From: Tepidiforma flava
GTDB taxonomy: Bacteria > Chloroflexota > Dehalococcoidia > Tepidiformales > Tepidiformaceae
Reading direction: 5' to 3'
Assembly: GCF_027594505.1 (NCBI RefSeq)
Contig: NZ_CP115149.1
Span: forward strand, 825,179 to 889,178
DNA: 64,000 bases
Made by a program: the position numbers and the translations under genes. This document shows, piece after piece, positions 41,492 to 50,280 of the stretch (its first letter is position 1; every line of letters begins with the position of its first letter). Under the pieces are notes generated by a model. It searched no databases and was not told the DNA's origin. It saw only the letters and a program-made list of their open reading frames with translations.

Positions 41492-44400
41492 TCAGGCGCG
41501 GAGCGCGGCCTCGTACCGCTCGAGGATGCGGGCGAGCTCGGCCTCGGGGTCGCGATACCAGGCGGCGGCGAGGACGCGGTGGAGGCTCCAGCCCATCCGG
41601 CGGAGGACGGCCGGGTTGCCGACCTCGCGGTCGCGGCAGGCAGGGACGGCCCGGTAGCCCGGCCCGTCGCATTCGATGCCGAGGACGTACCGCTCCGAGT
41701 CGTCGGGGTGGGCGATGGCGAGGTCGACGGTGTAGCCGCCGGCGCCGACGGCCGGGACGACCCGGAGGCCGCGGGCTTCGAGGGCGGCGCGGACGGCCTG
41801 TTCGAAGGGGCCGGGCTGGCGTGGCGCGAAGCGGCCGCTGGCCTGGAGGGCCGGCAGGCCGCGCTCGGCGTAATCGAGGTAGTCGCGGAGGCGGAGGGCG
41901 CCGGTGGAGGTCGCGCGGGCGGGGTCGATGTCGGCGGCGCGGAGCGAGGAGACGACGATGGTCTTCCAGCGGGCGCGGGTGATGGCGACGTTGAGGCGGC
42001 GCTCGCCTTTCTCCTGCCCGATGGGGCCGAAGTTCATGATGAGGCGGCCGTCGGAATCGCGGCCGTAGCCGACGCTGAGGATCATCACGTCGGACTCGTC
42101 GCCCTGGACGGTTTCGAGGTTGCGGACGGTGCCGCCTTCATCGAGCCAGCGGCGGATGACGGGGTCGGCGAGGGCGGCCTCCTCCGCCTGCCGGAGGATC
42201 TCCTGCTGCTGGGCGATGGACATGGCGGTGATGGAGACCTGGCGCTTGAAGCCGGAGGCCTCGAGCTCCTGGCGGAGCAGGGCGAGGCAGCGGGCCGCCT
42301 CGGCGGGGTTGGCGCGGGTAGCGCCGCGGCCGTAGGCCGCATCGGCGACGTACTCGAAGCGGACGCCGGATTCGGGGCGGGAGCCCCACGCATCCGGGTA
42401 GGCGACGAGCCGGCCGTCGTAGAAGTGGACGTTCGAGAAGGCGATGAGCGTCTCGTCGCGGCTGCGGTAGTGCGCCTGGAGCATGGTGGAGGGGAGGGCG
42501 GGAGCGGCTTCGTCGAGGATGCTTTCGAAGGTGACGTCGTCTTCTTCGAGGGCGCCGTTTTCGCCGAGGTCGCGGCTGAAGAAGCTGGTCGGCGGCATCT
42601 GCTTCGAGTCGCCGACGATGATGGCCTGGGGGGCGAGGCTGAGGGCGACGGCCATGTCGGCGGTGGGCACCATCGAGGCTTCATCGAGGATGACGCAATC
42701 GAACCGGTAGGTGCGGGAGTCGTCGCCGTGGCAGAGGTACTGGGCGGCGGCGAGGGGGCTCATGAGGAGGCAGGGCTTGAGGAGCTGGACCGCCTCGCGG
42801 GTGGTGCCGAGCATGGTGCGGAGGGCCGGGCGTCGCTTCGCGCGGTGGTACTTCGCGAGCTGCTGCATGGCGGGGGTGCGCGGCGCGAGGCTGCGGCGGC
42901 GGGCGCGGAGCCGCCCGAGGACATCCGCCCGCGCGGCGCCGATGAGCTCCTGCTCCAGCCGGGCGAGCGATTCGGTGAGGCGCTCGTACTGGGTGGGGGT
43001 GAGGGGCTGCGCGGCGGCGATGGCGGCATCAGCCCAGGCGCCGAGCACCGAGGCGCGGGCGGCGGCTTCGAGGCGGCCGCGGGCGGAAGCATCGCGGAGG
43101 AGCGCGGCGGCCGCGCTCCGCATGCCGAGCCGCTCCAGCTCGGCGAGAGCGTCGGCGGCCTCGGCGAGCGCGTGCCAGTGGTCGAGGCCGGGAAGGAGGG
43201 CAGCGGCCCAGGCGGCAGCGTGCGCGACAGGACCCCCGAGCGGGTGCTCGCTGCCGAACGCCGGCGCCAGCAGCGCGGTATCGGCGGCGTACTGCTCGGC
43301 GAGGGCGCGCAGGCGGGCGGCGCGCTCCGCGGCGTTCGGGACGGGCTGGAAGCCGGCGCGGCGGGCCGCGGCGGCAGCCGTACGGGCGCGGTAGTAGCCC
43401 GGCGCGAGGAAGCGGAGCGGGGAGGCGGCACGGCGCTCGAGCGCGGGGAACGCCTCGAGGTGCGCGGCGGCAGCGGCCAGGTCCGCCGGGGTGCGGGCCC
43501 CCGGGTCCGGGGCGCCGGGCGCGAGGGCGCCGTCGAGCGCTGACGCAGCAGCGGCTGGCGCGGCGGCGATGCGCTCGAGCGCGGCGCGGAAGGCTGCCGG
43601 GTCGGCGGCGCCCGGGCCGCGGAAGGCGGCCCAGGGGCCGGCGAGCGCTTCGAGGGCGCCCGAGGGGAGGCGGTCGAGGCGGGCGAACTCGGCAGCAGCG
43701 TCGTCGAGCCAGTAGCGGCTGCAGCTCTCGAGCGGCGGAATGCCGGGGAGCTGGCGGCGGTCGGCGCGGCTGGCCTCGGCGAGGCCGATGAGGTCGTAGA
43801 GGGTCGTCCAGCCGCCCTCCCCGAGGGGGCGGGCCATGGCGGCAGCGTGGGCGTTCAGCCGCTGGCGGACCTCGGCGACCCGGGCGGGGAGGTCGGCGGG
43901 CGGCGGGGCCGGCGGCGGCCCGGCATCGAGGGTCTCGATGATTTCGCGGATGACGGCGGCTTTCGTATCGGCCCGCGCGCCGGCGCCGGCGTTGATGGCG
44001 AGGTGGAGGCAGGCTTCGCCGAGGCCGGCCTTCTGGAGGTTTTCGAGGACGACTTCGCGCGCGACGCGTTTCTCGGCGACGAAGAGGACGGTCTTGCCGG
44101 CGGCGAGGAGTTCGGCGGCGATGTTGGTGATGACCTGCGACTTGCCGGTGCCCGGCGGCCCTTCGATGACGAAGCTCTGGCCGGCGGCGGCCATGGCGAC
44201 GGCTTCGAGCTGGTAGGCGTCGGCGTCGATGACGACATGGAGACTGCCGGGCGGAACCCGCTCGTCGATCGGCGGCCGGGGCGCGGCAGGCTCGGCGTCG
44301 GGCGGCGCGCCGCCGGCGGGCGGGGAGGACTCGCCGATGAGGCGCGCGATGACGGGGCTCGCGGCGAGGCGGCCGGCGCTGCGCTCGAGCTCTTCGACCA

Positions 44401-45115
44401 TGGCGAGCTTGGCGAAGGCGAAGACGTCGACCGCGGGACCGTCGGCCTCGGCGGACCAGCCGTCCTGCGCGGCGATGGCGGCGCGGACGGCCGCGAGGTA
44501 GGCCTCGAGGCCATCGAAGAGGGGCTCGCCGTCTTCGTCTTCGAACGCCGGGAGGCGGATGCCGAACTGGGCGCGGAGGACGTAGGCGAGCGACGGGTTC
44601 ACCTCCGGCGCGTCGTCGTCCGCGGGGGAGATGCGGATGGCGCGGGCGGCGCGGTCGAGGTCGAGGTCGACCGGGATGAGGATGAGCGGGGAGCGGAGGC
44701 GGTGGCCATCGGCATCGACCCAGTCGAGCCAGCCGAGGGCGAGGAAGAGGACGCGGATGCCCTGTTCGCGGTCGGCCTCGCGGGCGCGGTCGATGAGGCG
44801 GCGGGCGGCATCGAACGCGGCGCGTGCGCGCTCGTCCTCGGTGGGGTTCGGGGCGTCGGGCGCGAACTGGCGGGCCGTCAGCTCGACGGCGGATTCTTGG
44901 GCGAGAAGGGCGTGCCAGGTTTCCTCCGGCCCGAGGGGGAGGGCGAGGGTGTTGCGGGCGGGCCGGTAGTTGATGCCGCGGTTGCGGCGGGAGACATCGA
45001 GCAGCTGCTGTTTCCAGCGTTCGATGCGCTGGCGGAGGAGCGGGCTGACCTGCGGCGACTGGGGCGCGGGCTCGCGGCCGCGGAAGCCGAAATCGACGAC
45101 GGGTTCGCTGGCCAC
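41492..45115 (-). CDS. SF1 helicase with C-terminal PD-(D/E)XK-like nuclease (COG1112/DUF4011 type)
   Basis: A 1207-residue protein. An N-terminal DUF4011-like region (about 25-290) with RWKQQLLDVSRRNRGINY precedes the first RecA domain with Walker A GPPGTGKS (319-326), interrupted by a long helical insertion (about 390-770). Walker B is VILDEASM (about 808), followed by GDSKQMPPTSFF, and helicase motifs V/VI appear in NLETVQGDESDVMILSVGYGR and NVAITRA. The C-terminal about 100 residues resemble the MTES_1575-type restriction-endonuclease fold (VDLAIAH, then GIECDG with E-x-D). Similar SF1 helicase-nucleases occur in phage-defence systems; no partner genes are adjacent. A perfect TATAAT precedes GTG 45115. 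Confidence 0.82.
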   Translation of the reverse strand: MASEPVVDFGFRGREPAPQSPQVSPLLRQRIERWKQQLLDVSRRNRGINYRPARNTLALPLGPEETWHALLAQESAVELTARQFAPDAPNPTEDERARAAFDAARRLIDRAREADREQGIRVLFLALGWLDWVDADGHRLRSPLILIPVDLDLDRAARAIRISPADDDAPEVNPSLAYVLRAQFGIRLPAFEDEDGEPLFDGLEAYLAAVRAAIAAQDGWSAEADGPAVDVFAFAKLAMVEELERSAGRLAASPVIARLIGESSPPAGGAPPDAEPAAPRPPIDERVPPGSLHVVIDADAYQLEAVAMAAAGQSFVIEGPPGTGKSQVITNIAAELLAAGKTVLFVAEKRVAREVVLENLQKAGLGEACLHLAINAGAGARADTKAAVIREIIETLDAGPPPAPPPADLPARVAEVRQRLNAHAAAMARPLGEGGWTTLYDLIGLAEASRADRRQLPGIPPLESCSRYWLDDAAAEFARLDRLPSGALEALAGPWAAFRGPGAADPAAFRAALERIAAAPAAAASALDGALAPGAPDPGARTPADLAAAAAHLEAFPALERRAASPLRFLAPGYYRARTAAAAARRAGFQPVPNAAERAARLRALAEQYAADTALLAPAFGSEHPLGGPVAHAAAWAAALLPGLDHWHALAEAADALAELERLGMRSAAAALLRDASARGRLEAAARASVLGAWADAAIAAAQPLTPTQYERLTESLARLEQELIGAARADVLGRLRARRRSLAPRTPAMQQLAKYHRAKRRPALRTMLGTTREAVQLLKPCLLMSPLAAAQYLCHGDDSRTYRFDCVILDEASMVPTADMAVALSLAPQAIIVGDSKQMPPTSFFSRDLGENGALEEDDVTFESILDEAAPALPSTMLQAHYRSRDETLIAFSNVHFYDGRLVAYPDAWGSRPESGVRFEYVADAAYGRGATRANPAEAARCLALLRQELEASGFKRQVSITAMSIAQQQEILRQAEEAALADPVIRRWLDEGGTVRNLETVQGDESDVMILSVGYGRDSDGRLIMNFGPIGQEKGERRLNVAITRARWKTIVVSSLRAADIDPARATSTGALRLRDYLDYAERGLPALQASGRFAPRQPGPFEQAVRAALEARGLRVVPAVGAGGYTVDLAIAHPDDSERYVLGIECDGPGYRAVPACRDREVGNPAVLRRMGWSLHRVLAAAWYRDPEAELARILERYEAALRA

Positions 45116-45123
45116 GGGGTTCG

Positions 45124-45129
45124 ATTATA
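45124..45129 (-). promoter_or_regulatory. Consensus -10 TATAAT of the leaderless helicase promoter
   Basis: On the minus strand a perfect TATAAT ends eight bases before GTG 45115 with no ribosome site. It is the best -10 match among the leaderless genes here; no -35 is evident. Confidence 0.55.
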
Positions 45130-45244
45130 GGCGGGCGGGTGCCGGGGGACGGGCCAGCGGCCCCGGCGGTGCCGGCCGACCGGCGGTAGCGGGCGGCAGG
45201 CCGGGAGGCCACACTCTCGGGGGAGACCGGCAAGGGGGACGCTG

Positions 45245-46564
45245 ATGTCACGCAGCAGGAGGCAGGCAGCTGCCTGGACGGCCGCGTACGTGCTCATCAT
45301 CGCGGCGATGCCGTGGATTGCGGCGGTGGACCACGACCGGCGGGGGCGGGAGTTCCTGCTGGAGTTCTCGGTGGCGCTCGGGTTCATCGGGCTGGCGATG
45401 ATGTGGCTGCAGTTTGCGCTGACGGCCCGGTTCCGCTGGATCGCGCCGGGCTCCGGGCTGGACACGCTAATGCAGCTCCACCGGCAGGCCGGCATCTCGG
45501 CGTTCGCGCTGGTGCTCGCGCACCCGGTGCTGGCAATCGCGGCGGACGACCGGTTCCTCGATTTCCTCGACCCGCGGGAGGGGCTGGCGCGGGCGGGGGC
45601 GCTGTGGGTGGCGATGCTGGCGCTGGCGGCGATCCTCGTCAGCAGTCTCTGGCGGCGGGCGCTCGGCATCCCGTACGAATGGTGGCGGCTGGCGCACGCG
45701 GTGCTGGCGACGCTCATCGTGTTCATCGGGCTCGTCCATGTGCTGCGGGTCGGCTTCTACATCGACGACTGGTGGAAGCGGGCGCTCTGGACGGTGCTGA
45801 CGGCGGGGGCGATCGGCCTGCTGGGCTACACGCGCGTGGTGCGGCCGTGGCGGATGGGGCGGCGGCCGTGGCGGGTGGCGGAGGTGCGGCGCGAGCCGGG
45901 CAGTTCGTGGACGGTGGCGCTGGAGCCGGAGGGCCACGCGGGGCTGCGGTTCGAGGCCGGCCAGTTCGCGTGGGTGACCATCGGTGCGAGCCCGTTTTCG
46001 CTCGAACAGCATCCGTTCTCGTTCGCCTCGAGCGCGGAGCAGCGCGGCCGGGTGGAGTTCACGATCAAGGAGCTCGGCGACTGGACGTCGCGCATCGGGC
46101 AGGTGCGGCCGGGGACGCGGGCGTACCTCGACGGGCCCTACGGGGCGTTCACGCTCGAGCCCGGCGCGGAGCGGGCGGTCTTCATCGCGGGCGGGGTGGG
46201 CATCACGCCGATCATGAGCATCCTGCGGACGTGGCGCGACCGCGGCGACGAGCGGCCTATGGCCCTGCTGTACGCGGCGGGGAGCCTGGAGGGGATGGTG
46301 TACCGGGAGGAGCTGGAGCGGATGGCGGCGGAGCGGCCGCTGGAGCTGATCCTGCTGCCGCGGGAGGCGCCGGCGGGCTGGACCGGGCAGGCGGGGCTGC
46401 CGACGGCGGCGACCGTGGAGCAGCTCGTGGAGCGGTTCGGGACGCAAGGGACGCACTACCTCGTCTGCGGGCCGCCGCCGCTGATGGACCTCGCCGAGCG
46501 GACGCTGCTGGCGCACGGCGTGCCGGCGGGGCACATCCGCGCGGAACGGTTCGATATCGCCTAG
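45245..46564 (+). CDS. Ferric reductase-like flavocytochrome
   Basis: A 439-residue membrane oxidoreductase. The N-terminal about 200 residues form six transmembrane helices with histidines in conserved heme positions (LHRQAG, LAHPVL, LAHAVL, GLVHVLR). The C-terminal half is a ferredoxin-NADP reductase module with the FAD motif HPFSF (about 255-259), NADP motif GVGITPIMS (about 319-327) and CGPPPLMD (about 412-419). It moves electrons from NAD(P)H through FAD and heme across the membrane to an acceptor such as ferric iron or oxygen. The ribosome site GGGGGAC lies before the ATG. A small membrane protein gene follows 13 bases later. Confidence 0.85.
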   Translation: MSRSRRQAAAWTAAYVLIIAAMPWIAAVDHDRRGREFLLEFSVALGFIGLAMMWLQFALTARFRWIAPGSGLDTLMQLHRQAGISAFALVLAHPVLAIAADDRFLDFLDPREGLARAGALWVAMLALAAILVSSLWRRALGIPYEWWRLAHAVLATLIVFIGLVHVLRVGFYIDDWWKRALWTVLTAGAIGLLGYTRVVRPWRMGRRPWRVAEVRREPGSSWTVALEPEGHAGLRFEAGQFAWVTIGASPFSLEQHPFSFASSAEQRGRVEFTIKELGDWTSRIGQVRPGTRAYLDGPYGAFTLEPGAERAVFIAGGVGITPIMSILRTWRDRGDERPMALLYAAGSLEGMVYREELERMAAERPLELILLPREAPAGWTGQAGLPTAATVEQLVERFGTQGTHYLVCGPPPLMDLAERTLLAHGVPAGHIRAERFDIA

Positions 46565-46577
46565 AGGAGGAGCGCAG

Positions 46578-46781
46578 ATGCCGCACTACCTGAGGACGCG
46601 GCGGTTGGTGATCGCGCTGACGGCGCTGCTGGTGATCATGGCGGCGGCGTTCGGCTGGTGGCGGTCGGAGGACGAGACGGGACGGAGCGCCGGGCCGGGG
46701 CCGCGGGCGGGGCAGGAGGAGCGGCGGGGCGCGGCGCCGGTGGGCGGCGGGCCGTGGTGGCTCGAAACCGACCGGGGGTGA
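46578..46781 (+). CDS. Small membrane-anchored hypothetical protein
   Basis: A 67-residue protein with a basic N terminus, one hydrophobic helix (about 10-28, LVIALTALLVIMAAAFGWW) that could be a signal anchor, and a Gly/Arg-rich tail. GAGGAGGAG lies upstream of the ATG, 13 bases after the flavocytochrome stop, so the two are co-transcribed and it may be an accessory subunit. It is too short and composition-biased for a family call. Confidence 0.55.
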   Translation: MPHYLRTRRLVIALTALLVIMAAAFGWWRSEDETGRSAGPGPRAGQEERRGAAPVGGGPWWLETDRG

Positions 46782-46795
46782 GTGCGCCGGGGCGC

Positions 46796-47419
46796 CTAGT
46801 TCGGCCGGTACTCGAGGCCGGCTTTCGCGAGGAAGTCGGCGAGCTCGGCTTCGCGGAGTTCACCGGCGCGCATAGCGAGGAGCGTGCCGTCGGGCGCGAT
46901 CAGGAAGGTGGTCGGCATGCCGGGGATGCGGTAGTGGCTGGCGACGGAGCCGTTCGCATCGAGCAGGGCCGGGTAATCGGCGCCGAGCTCATCGAGGATG
47001 CCGACCGCTTTCTCGGGCGGCTCGAGGTAATCGATGCCGAGGATTTCGAGCTGGCCGCCGAGGGCCTCGCGGGCGGCGAGGAAGGCCGGGATTTCGCGCC
47101 GGCAGGGGTCGCACCAGCTGGCGTACCAGTTGAGGAGCAGGACCTTGCCGCGGAAGTCGGAGAGTGTGCGGACCACGGAGGTGTCGCGGGCATCGACGAG
47201 GGCGAAATCGGGCGCGGGCTTGCCGATCTCGGGGCGGTCGGGGACGAGCGGGCCGGTGTTGGGGTAGACGGTGGGGAGGGCGGGGCTCCCGGGCGCCGCC
47301 GCTTCATCCGGGGCGAGGAGGAAGAAGTAGACACCGGCCCCGATAGCGAAGACGGCCGCGAACCCGAGGGCGACGTAGCCGGCGAGCTGGCGCGGCCGCG
47401 AAGGTGGCGCACTGGTCAT
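46796..47419 (-). CDS. TlpA/ResA-like membrane-anchored thioredoxin
   Basis: A 207-residue extracytoplasmic thiol-disulfide oxidoreductase. After a short Pro/Arg-rich start, residues about 15-36 (LAGYVALGFAAVFAIGAGVYFFLL) anchor the protein; a TlpA-type thioredoxin domain follows (about 65-205) with FRGKVLLLNWYASWCDPCRREIP, giving an active-site C-D-P-C, and MPTTFLI with the cis-proline. Such proteins reduce apocytochrome cysteines or other exported proteins. ATG 47419 is preferred because it follows TACACT by seven bases; upstream in-frame starts would cross that promoter. It converges with the flavocytochrome operon. Confidence 0.85.
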   Translation of the reverse strand: MTSAPPSRPRQLAGYVALGFAAVFAIGAGVYFFLLAPDEAAAPGSPALPTVYPNTGPLVPDRPEIGKPAPDFALVDARDTSVVRTLSDFRGKVLLLNWYASWCDPCRREIPAFLAAREALGGQLEILGIDYLEPPEKAVGILDELGADYPALLDANGSVASHYRIPGMPTTFLIAPDGTLLAMRAGELREAELADFLAKAGLEYRPN

Positions 47420-47426
47420 CGGTTCG

Positions 47427-47432
47427 AGTGTA
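47427..47432 (-). promoter_or_regulatory. -10 element TACACT of a leaderless promoter
   Basis: On the minus strand TACACT ends seven bases before the thioredoxin ATG at 47419. Confidence 0.5.
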
Positions 47433-47460
47433 CCGGCCGGGGGCGTTGGGCGCCCCCGCG

Positions 47461-47482
47461 TTTCCGTTCCCTTTCCGTTAAC
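47461..47482. promoter_or_regulatory. Candidate Pho-type direct repeat, 11-base period
   Basis: TTTCCGTT occurs at 47461-47468 and again at 47472-47479, exactly 11 bases apart, the period at which two OmpR/PhoB-family DNA-binding domains bind side by side. It lies directly upstream of the -10 of the response-regulator gene, fitting autoregulation. Confidence 0.4.
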
Positions 47483-47491
47483 ACGCTCGCG

Positions 47492-47497
47492 TACGAT
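47492..47497 (+). promoter_or_regulatory. -10 element TACGAT for the two-component operon
   Basis: TACGAT lies 11 bases before ATG 47509, leaving a leader of only about four bases. The Pho-type repeat occupies the -35 region, where no good -35 hexamer is seen, as expected for an activator-dependent promoter. Confidence 0.45.
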
Positions 47498-47508
47498 GAA
47501 AGTACGCA

Positions 47509-48216
47509 ATGGCCGCCGTGAGCGAACGCCACCCGAAAGTCCTGGTCGTCGAAGACGAAGAGTCGCTGCTCTTCACCCTCGCGCACAACTTGAAGCGCGA
47601 AGGCTACCAGGTGCTGACGGCAGCCCGGGGCGACGACGGGCTGCGGCTGGCGCGGGAGAAGCACCCGGACCTGATCGTGCTGGACGTGATGCTGCCGGGG
47701 ATCGACGGGATCCAGGTGTGCCGGATGCTGCGGCGGGACTCGGACGTTCCCATCATCATGCTCACGGCGCTCGGCGGGGAAGGCGACCGGGTGGCGGGGC
47801 TCGATACGGGCGCCGACGACTACATGGCGAAGCCGTTCGGGATGCGGGAGCTGATGGCGCGCATCCGGGCGCTGCTGCGCCGGTCCGGGCCGCGGGCGGC
47901 GCCGGATTTAGGCCCGAGCGTCATCGTCTCGGGCGACCTTGCGCTGGACCGGGAGCGGCGGGAGGTGACGCGGAACGGGCGGGTGCTCCGCATGAAGCCG
48001 AAGGAATTCGAACTCCTGCTATTCTTCGCGCAACACCCGGGAAAGGTGTTCTCGCGGGAGCAGATCCTCGATGACGTGTGGGGCTACGACTTCTACGGCG
48101 GGCCGCGGACGGTGGACGTCCATGTCCGCTGGCTGCGCCAGAAAATCGAGGACGACCCGGCCAACCCGACCCGGCTGCGGACCATCCGGGGGAGCGGCTA
48201 CCTCTTCGAAGGCTGA
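47509..48216 (+). CDS. phoB: OmpR/PhoB-family response regulator
   Basis: A 235-residue response regulator. The receiver (about 9-125) has the acidic pair in VVEDEESL, the phospho-accepting Asp in LIVLDVMLPG (about 58), the Thr in IIMLTALGG and Lys in DDYMAKPFG. The C-terminal winged helix (about 140-233) with MKPKEFELLLFFAQHPGKVFSREQILDDVWGYDF and TVDVHVRWLRQKIE is the OmpR/PhoB type. It is followed after three bases by its histidine kinase. The PhoB name is by closest general resemblance and by the direct-repeat box upstream; the actual signal is unknown. Confidence 0.85.
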   Translation: MAAVSERHPKVLVVEDEESLLFTLAHNLKREGYQVLTAARGDDGLRLAREKHPDLIVLDVMLPGIDGIQVCRMLRRDSDVPIIMLTALGGEGDRVAGLDTGADDYMAKPFGMRELMARIRALLRRSGPRAAPDLGPSVIVSGDLALDRERREVTRNGRVLRMKPKEFELLLFFAQHPGKVFSREQILDDVWGYDFYGGPRTVDVHVRWLRQKIEDDPANPTRLRTIRGSGYLFEG

Positions 48217-48219
48217 GCG

Positions 48220-49578
48220 ATGAGCCGGGACCTGGCGGCGCGGGGCGCGGGGATCGCGCTGCTCGCGGCGGTCGTCGGATTCCTCGCGGGGCTGGTGAGC
48301 GACGGGCCGGGCATGCGCGAGCTGCTCGCGTTCGCGGCCACGGCAGCGGCCGGCGGGGCCGCCGGGTACTTCGCCTTCTGGCGGCCGTCGCGGGCCGTGC
48401 GGACCGTCGTGGAGGCAGCAGAGCGGATTTCCGAAGGCGAGCTGGCGCAGCGCGTGCCGGATGAGCCGGGGCCGGCCGGCGAGCTGACGCGCGCGTTCAA
48501 TGTGATGGCCGGCAGGGTCGCGACGCTGTTCGAAAGCGTCGCATTCGAGCACGCGCGGCTCGAGGCCGTGTTCGATGCCTCATCCGACCCGATGGCGGCG
48601 CTGAGCGCGGACACGAGCGTGCGGTTCCTCAACCCGGCGGCGACAGCGCTCTTCCAGATGCCGATGGCCGACGCGATCGGCCGGCGGCTCATCGAGGTGG
48701 CGCGGGACTACGAACTGGAGGCGCTCGTCCGCCGGGCTGCGGAGGAAGGGCGCGGGCAGACGGCGATCATCAGCTTCGGGACGGCCCGGGTGCCGCTCCG
48801 GGCGGCGGCGCTGCCGATCCGCGAGGGCGGCGACTGGGCAGTGCTGCTCATCCTGACCGACCTGACGGAGGTGCAGCGGCTCGACCAGGTGCGGCGGGAT
48901 TTCGTCAGCAACGTCTCGCACGAGCTGCGCACCCCGCTTGCCTCGATCCGGGCGCTGGTGGAGACGCTGGCCGACGGGGTCGAGCCGGCGGAAGCCCCGG
49001 AGTTCTACACGCGAATTCTGCGGCAGGTCGACCGGCTGACGGTGCTCGTGAACGAGCTGCTGGACCTGTCGCGCATCGAATCGGGAGCGATTCAGCTGAA
49101 GCCGGAACCGGTGCAGGTCGGGCAGCTGCTGGCGGAAGCGGCCGGGCTGCTGCAGACGCGGGCGGAGGCCGGGCATGTCACGATCATCGTGGAGGGCACG
49201 GAGCTCGAGGTGGAGGCGGACCGGGCCGCCCTGCTCCGGGTGGCGACGAACCTGCTCGACAACGCCGTGAAGTGGTCGCCGCCGGGCGGCCGCGTGTGGG
49301 TGACGGCGCAGGACGAAGGCGACCTCGTCGCAATCACCGTGCGGGACGAGGGCCCCGGCATCCCGGAGCAGGACCAGCCGCGGGTGTTCGAGCGGTTCTT
49401 CAAGTCGGATGCCTCGCGGGCGAACGCGGGGGTGGGGCTGGGGCTGGCGATCGTGAAGCACCTCGTGCGGGCGCACAGCGGGACGGCGACCGTGGCGAGC
49501 CGGCCGGGGCAGGGGGCGGCATTCACGGTGCGGCTGCCGAAGCGGTTCATCGGGCGGCGGCGGGCGCCGATGGGGTAG
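48220..49578 (+). CDS. phoR: Sensor histidine kinase, PhoR-like
   Basis: A 452-residue membrane kinase: two transmembrane helices (about 6-22 and 31-47) separated by only about eight residues, so there is no extracytoplasmic sensor domain; a HAMP domain (about 48-100); a PAS domain (about 110-220); a HisKA domain with [16 protein letters not shown] (His near 237); and a HATPase domain with [32 protein letters not shown] and [13 protein letters not shown]. This is the PhoR/WalK-like architecture. It is co-transcribed with the regulator. The composite repeat starts right after its stop. Confidence 0.88.
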   Translation: MSRDLAARGAGIALLAAVVGFLAGLVSDGPGMRELLAFAATAAAGGAAGYFAFWRPSRAVRTVVEAAERISEGELAQRVPDEPGPAGELTRAFNVMAGRVATLFESVAFEHARLEAVFDASSDPMAALSADTSVRFLNPAATALFQMPMADAIGRRLIEVARDYELEALVRRAAEEGRGQTAIISFGTARVPLRAAALPIREGGDWAVLLILTDLTEVQRLDQVRRDFVSNVSHELRTPLASIRALVETLADGVEPAEAPEFYTRILRQVDRLTVLVNELLDLSRIESGAIQLKPEPVQVGQLLAEAAGLLQTRAEAGHVTIIVEGTELEVEADRAALLRVATNLLDNAVKWSPPGGRVWVTAQDEGDLVAITVRDEGPGIPEQDQPRVFERFFKSDASRANAGVGLGLAIVKHLVRAHSGTATVASRPGQGAAFTVRLPKRFIGRRRAPMG

Positions 49579-49591
49579 GGGCCGGCGGGGG

Positions 49592-49700
49592 GGATGGCGG
49601 GCCGGCTTTCGCCGGCGCTCGCGCGGCTGGCGCCGCGGGGGATGGCTGGCCGCCTTCGGCGGCGGCGCCGCGGGATGCCGCCGCTCCGCGGCGGCGCAGG
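49592..49700. repeat. Composite repeat, GC-hairpin module (copy I)
   Basis: A run of short perfect hairpins with sequences such as GGCCGGCTTTCGCCGGC and GCCGCCGCTCCGCGGCGGC, linked by GGGATGGCTGGCC-type spacers, starts 13 bases after the phoR stop. The same series follows the stop codons at 59046 and 63334, always on the plus strand, so it may act as a terminator for the gene before it. Confidence 0.75.
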
Positions 49701-49732
49701 GGGCGGGGAGGAGGGAGGAGGGAGGGAGTGTC

Positions 49733-50280
49733 AACATCCAACCTCTAACCTCCAACCGTAGTCGCGGGGCTCCGTCCCCGCGGGGCGCCATGCGCCCAAC
49801 GGATGTCCCGGGAACCGGGAGGCGGGAAGCGGGAGGCGGGTGGATGCGAACGCCCGGGTGGGCCTCACCGGCCCTCCGCGGGGACGGAGCGACTACGAGC
49901 AGGCACTCGCCCGCCTCGTCCGCGCCTCGCCCGCCCTCCGCGGGGACGGAGCCCCGCGACTACGGGGCGGGCGCGGTGCGCCCAACGGATGTCCCGGGAG
50001 ACGGGAGGCGGGAACCGGGAGACGGGAAGCGGGAACCGGGAAGCGGGAAGCGGGAAGCGGGAGGCGGGAGGCGGGTGGATGCGAACGCCCGGGTGGGCCT
50101 CACCGGCCCTCCGCGGGGACGGAGCCCCGCGACTACGGGGTGGGGCGCGATGCGCCCAACGGATGTCCCGGGAGGCGGGAAGCGAGAGACGGGAGACGGG
50201 GAGCGGGAAGCGGTGGATGCGCACGCCCGGGTGGGCCTCACCGGCCCTCCGCGGGGACGGAGCCCCGCGGCTACGGGGCG
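49733..50280. repeat. Composite repeat, three tandem cassettes (copy I)
   Basis: After a few CCTCCAA-like heptamers, a cassette repeats three times with GCGCCCAACGGATGTCCCGG at 49792, 49978 and 50152 (spacing 186 and 174 bases). Each unit continues with imperfect GCGGGAA/ACGGGAG heptamers, then GGATGCGAACGCCCGGGTGG, then a conserved stretch containing CCTCCGCGGGGACGGAGC that is the reverse complement of the GCTCCGTCCCCGCGG at 49770. Hence each cassette has inverted ends. Frames open through it are composition artefacts; I see no gene here. Confidence 0.8.
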
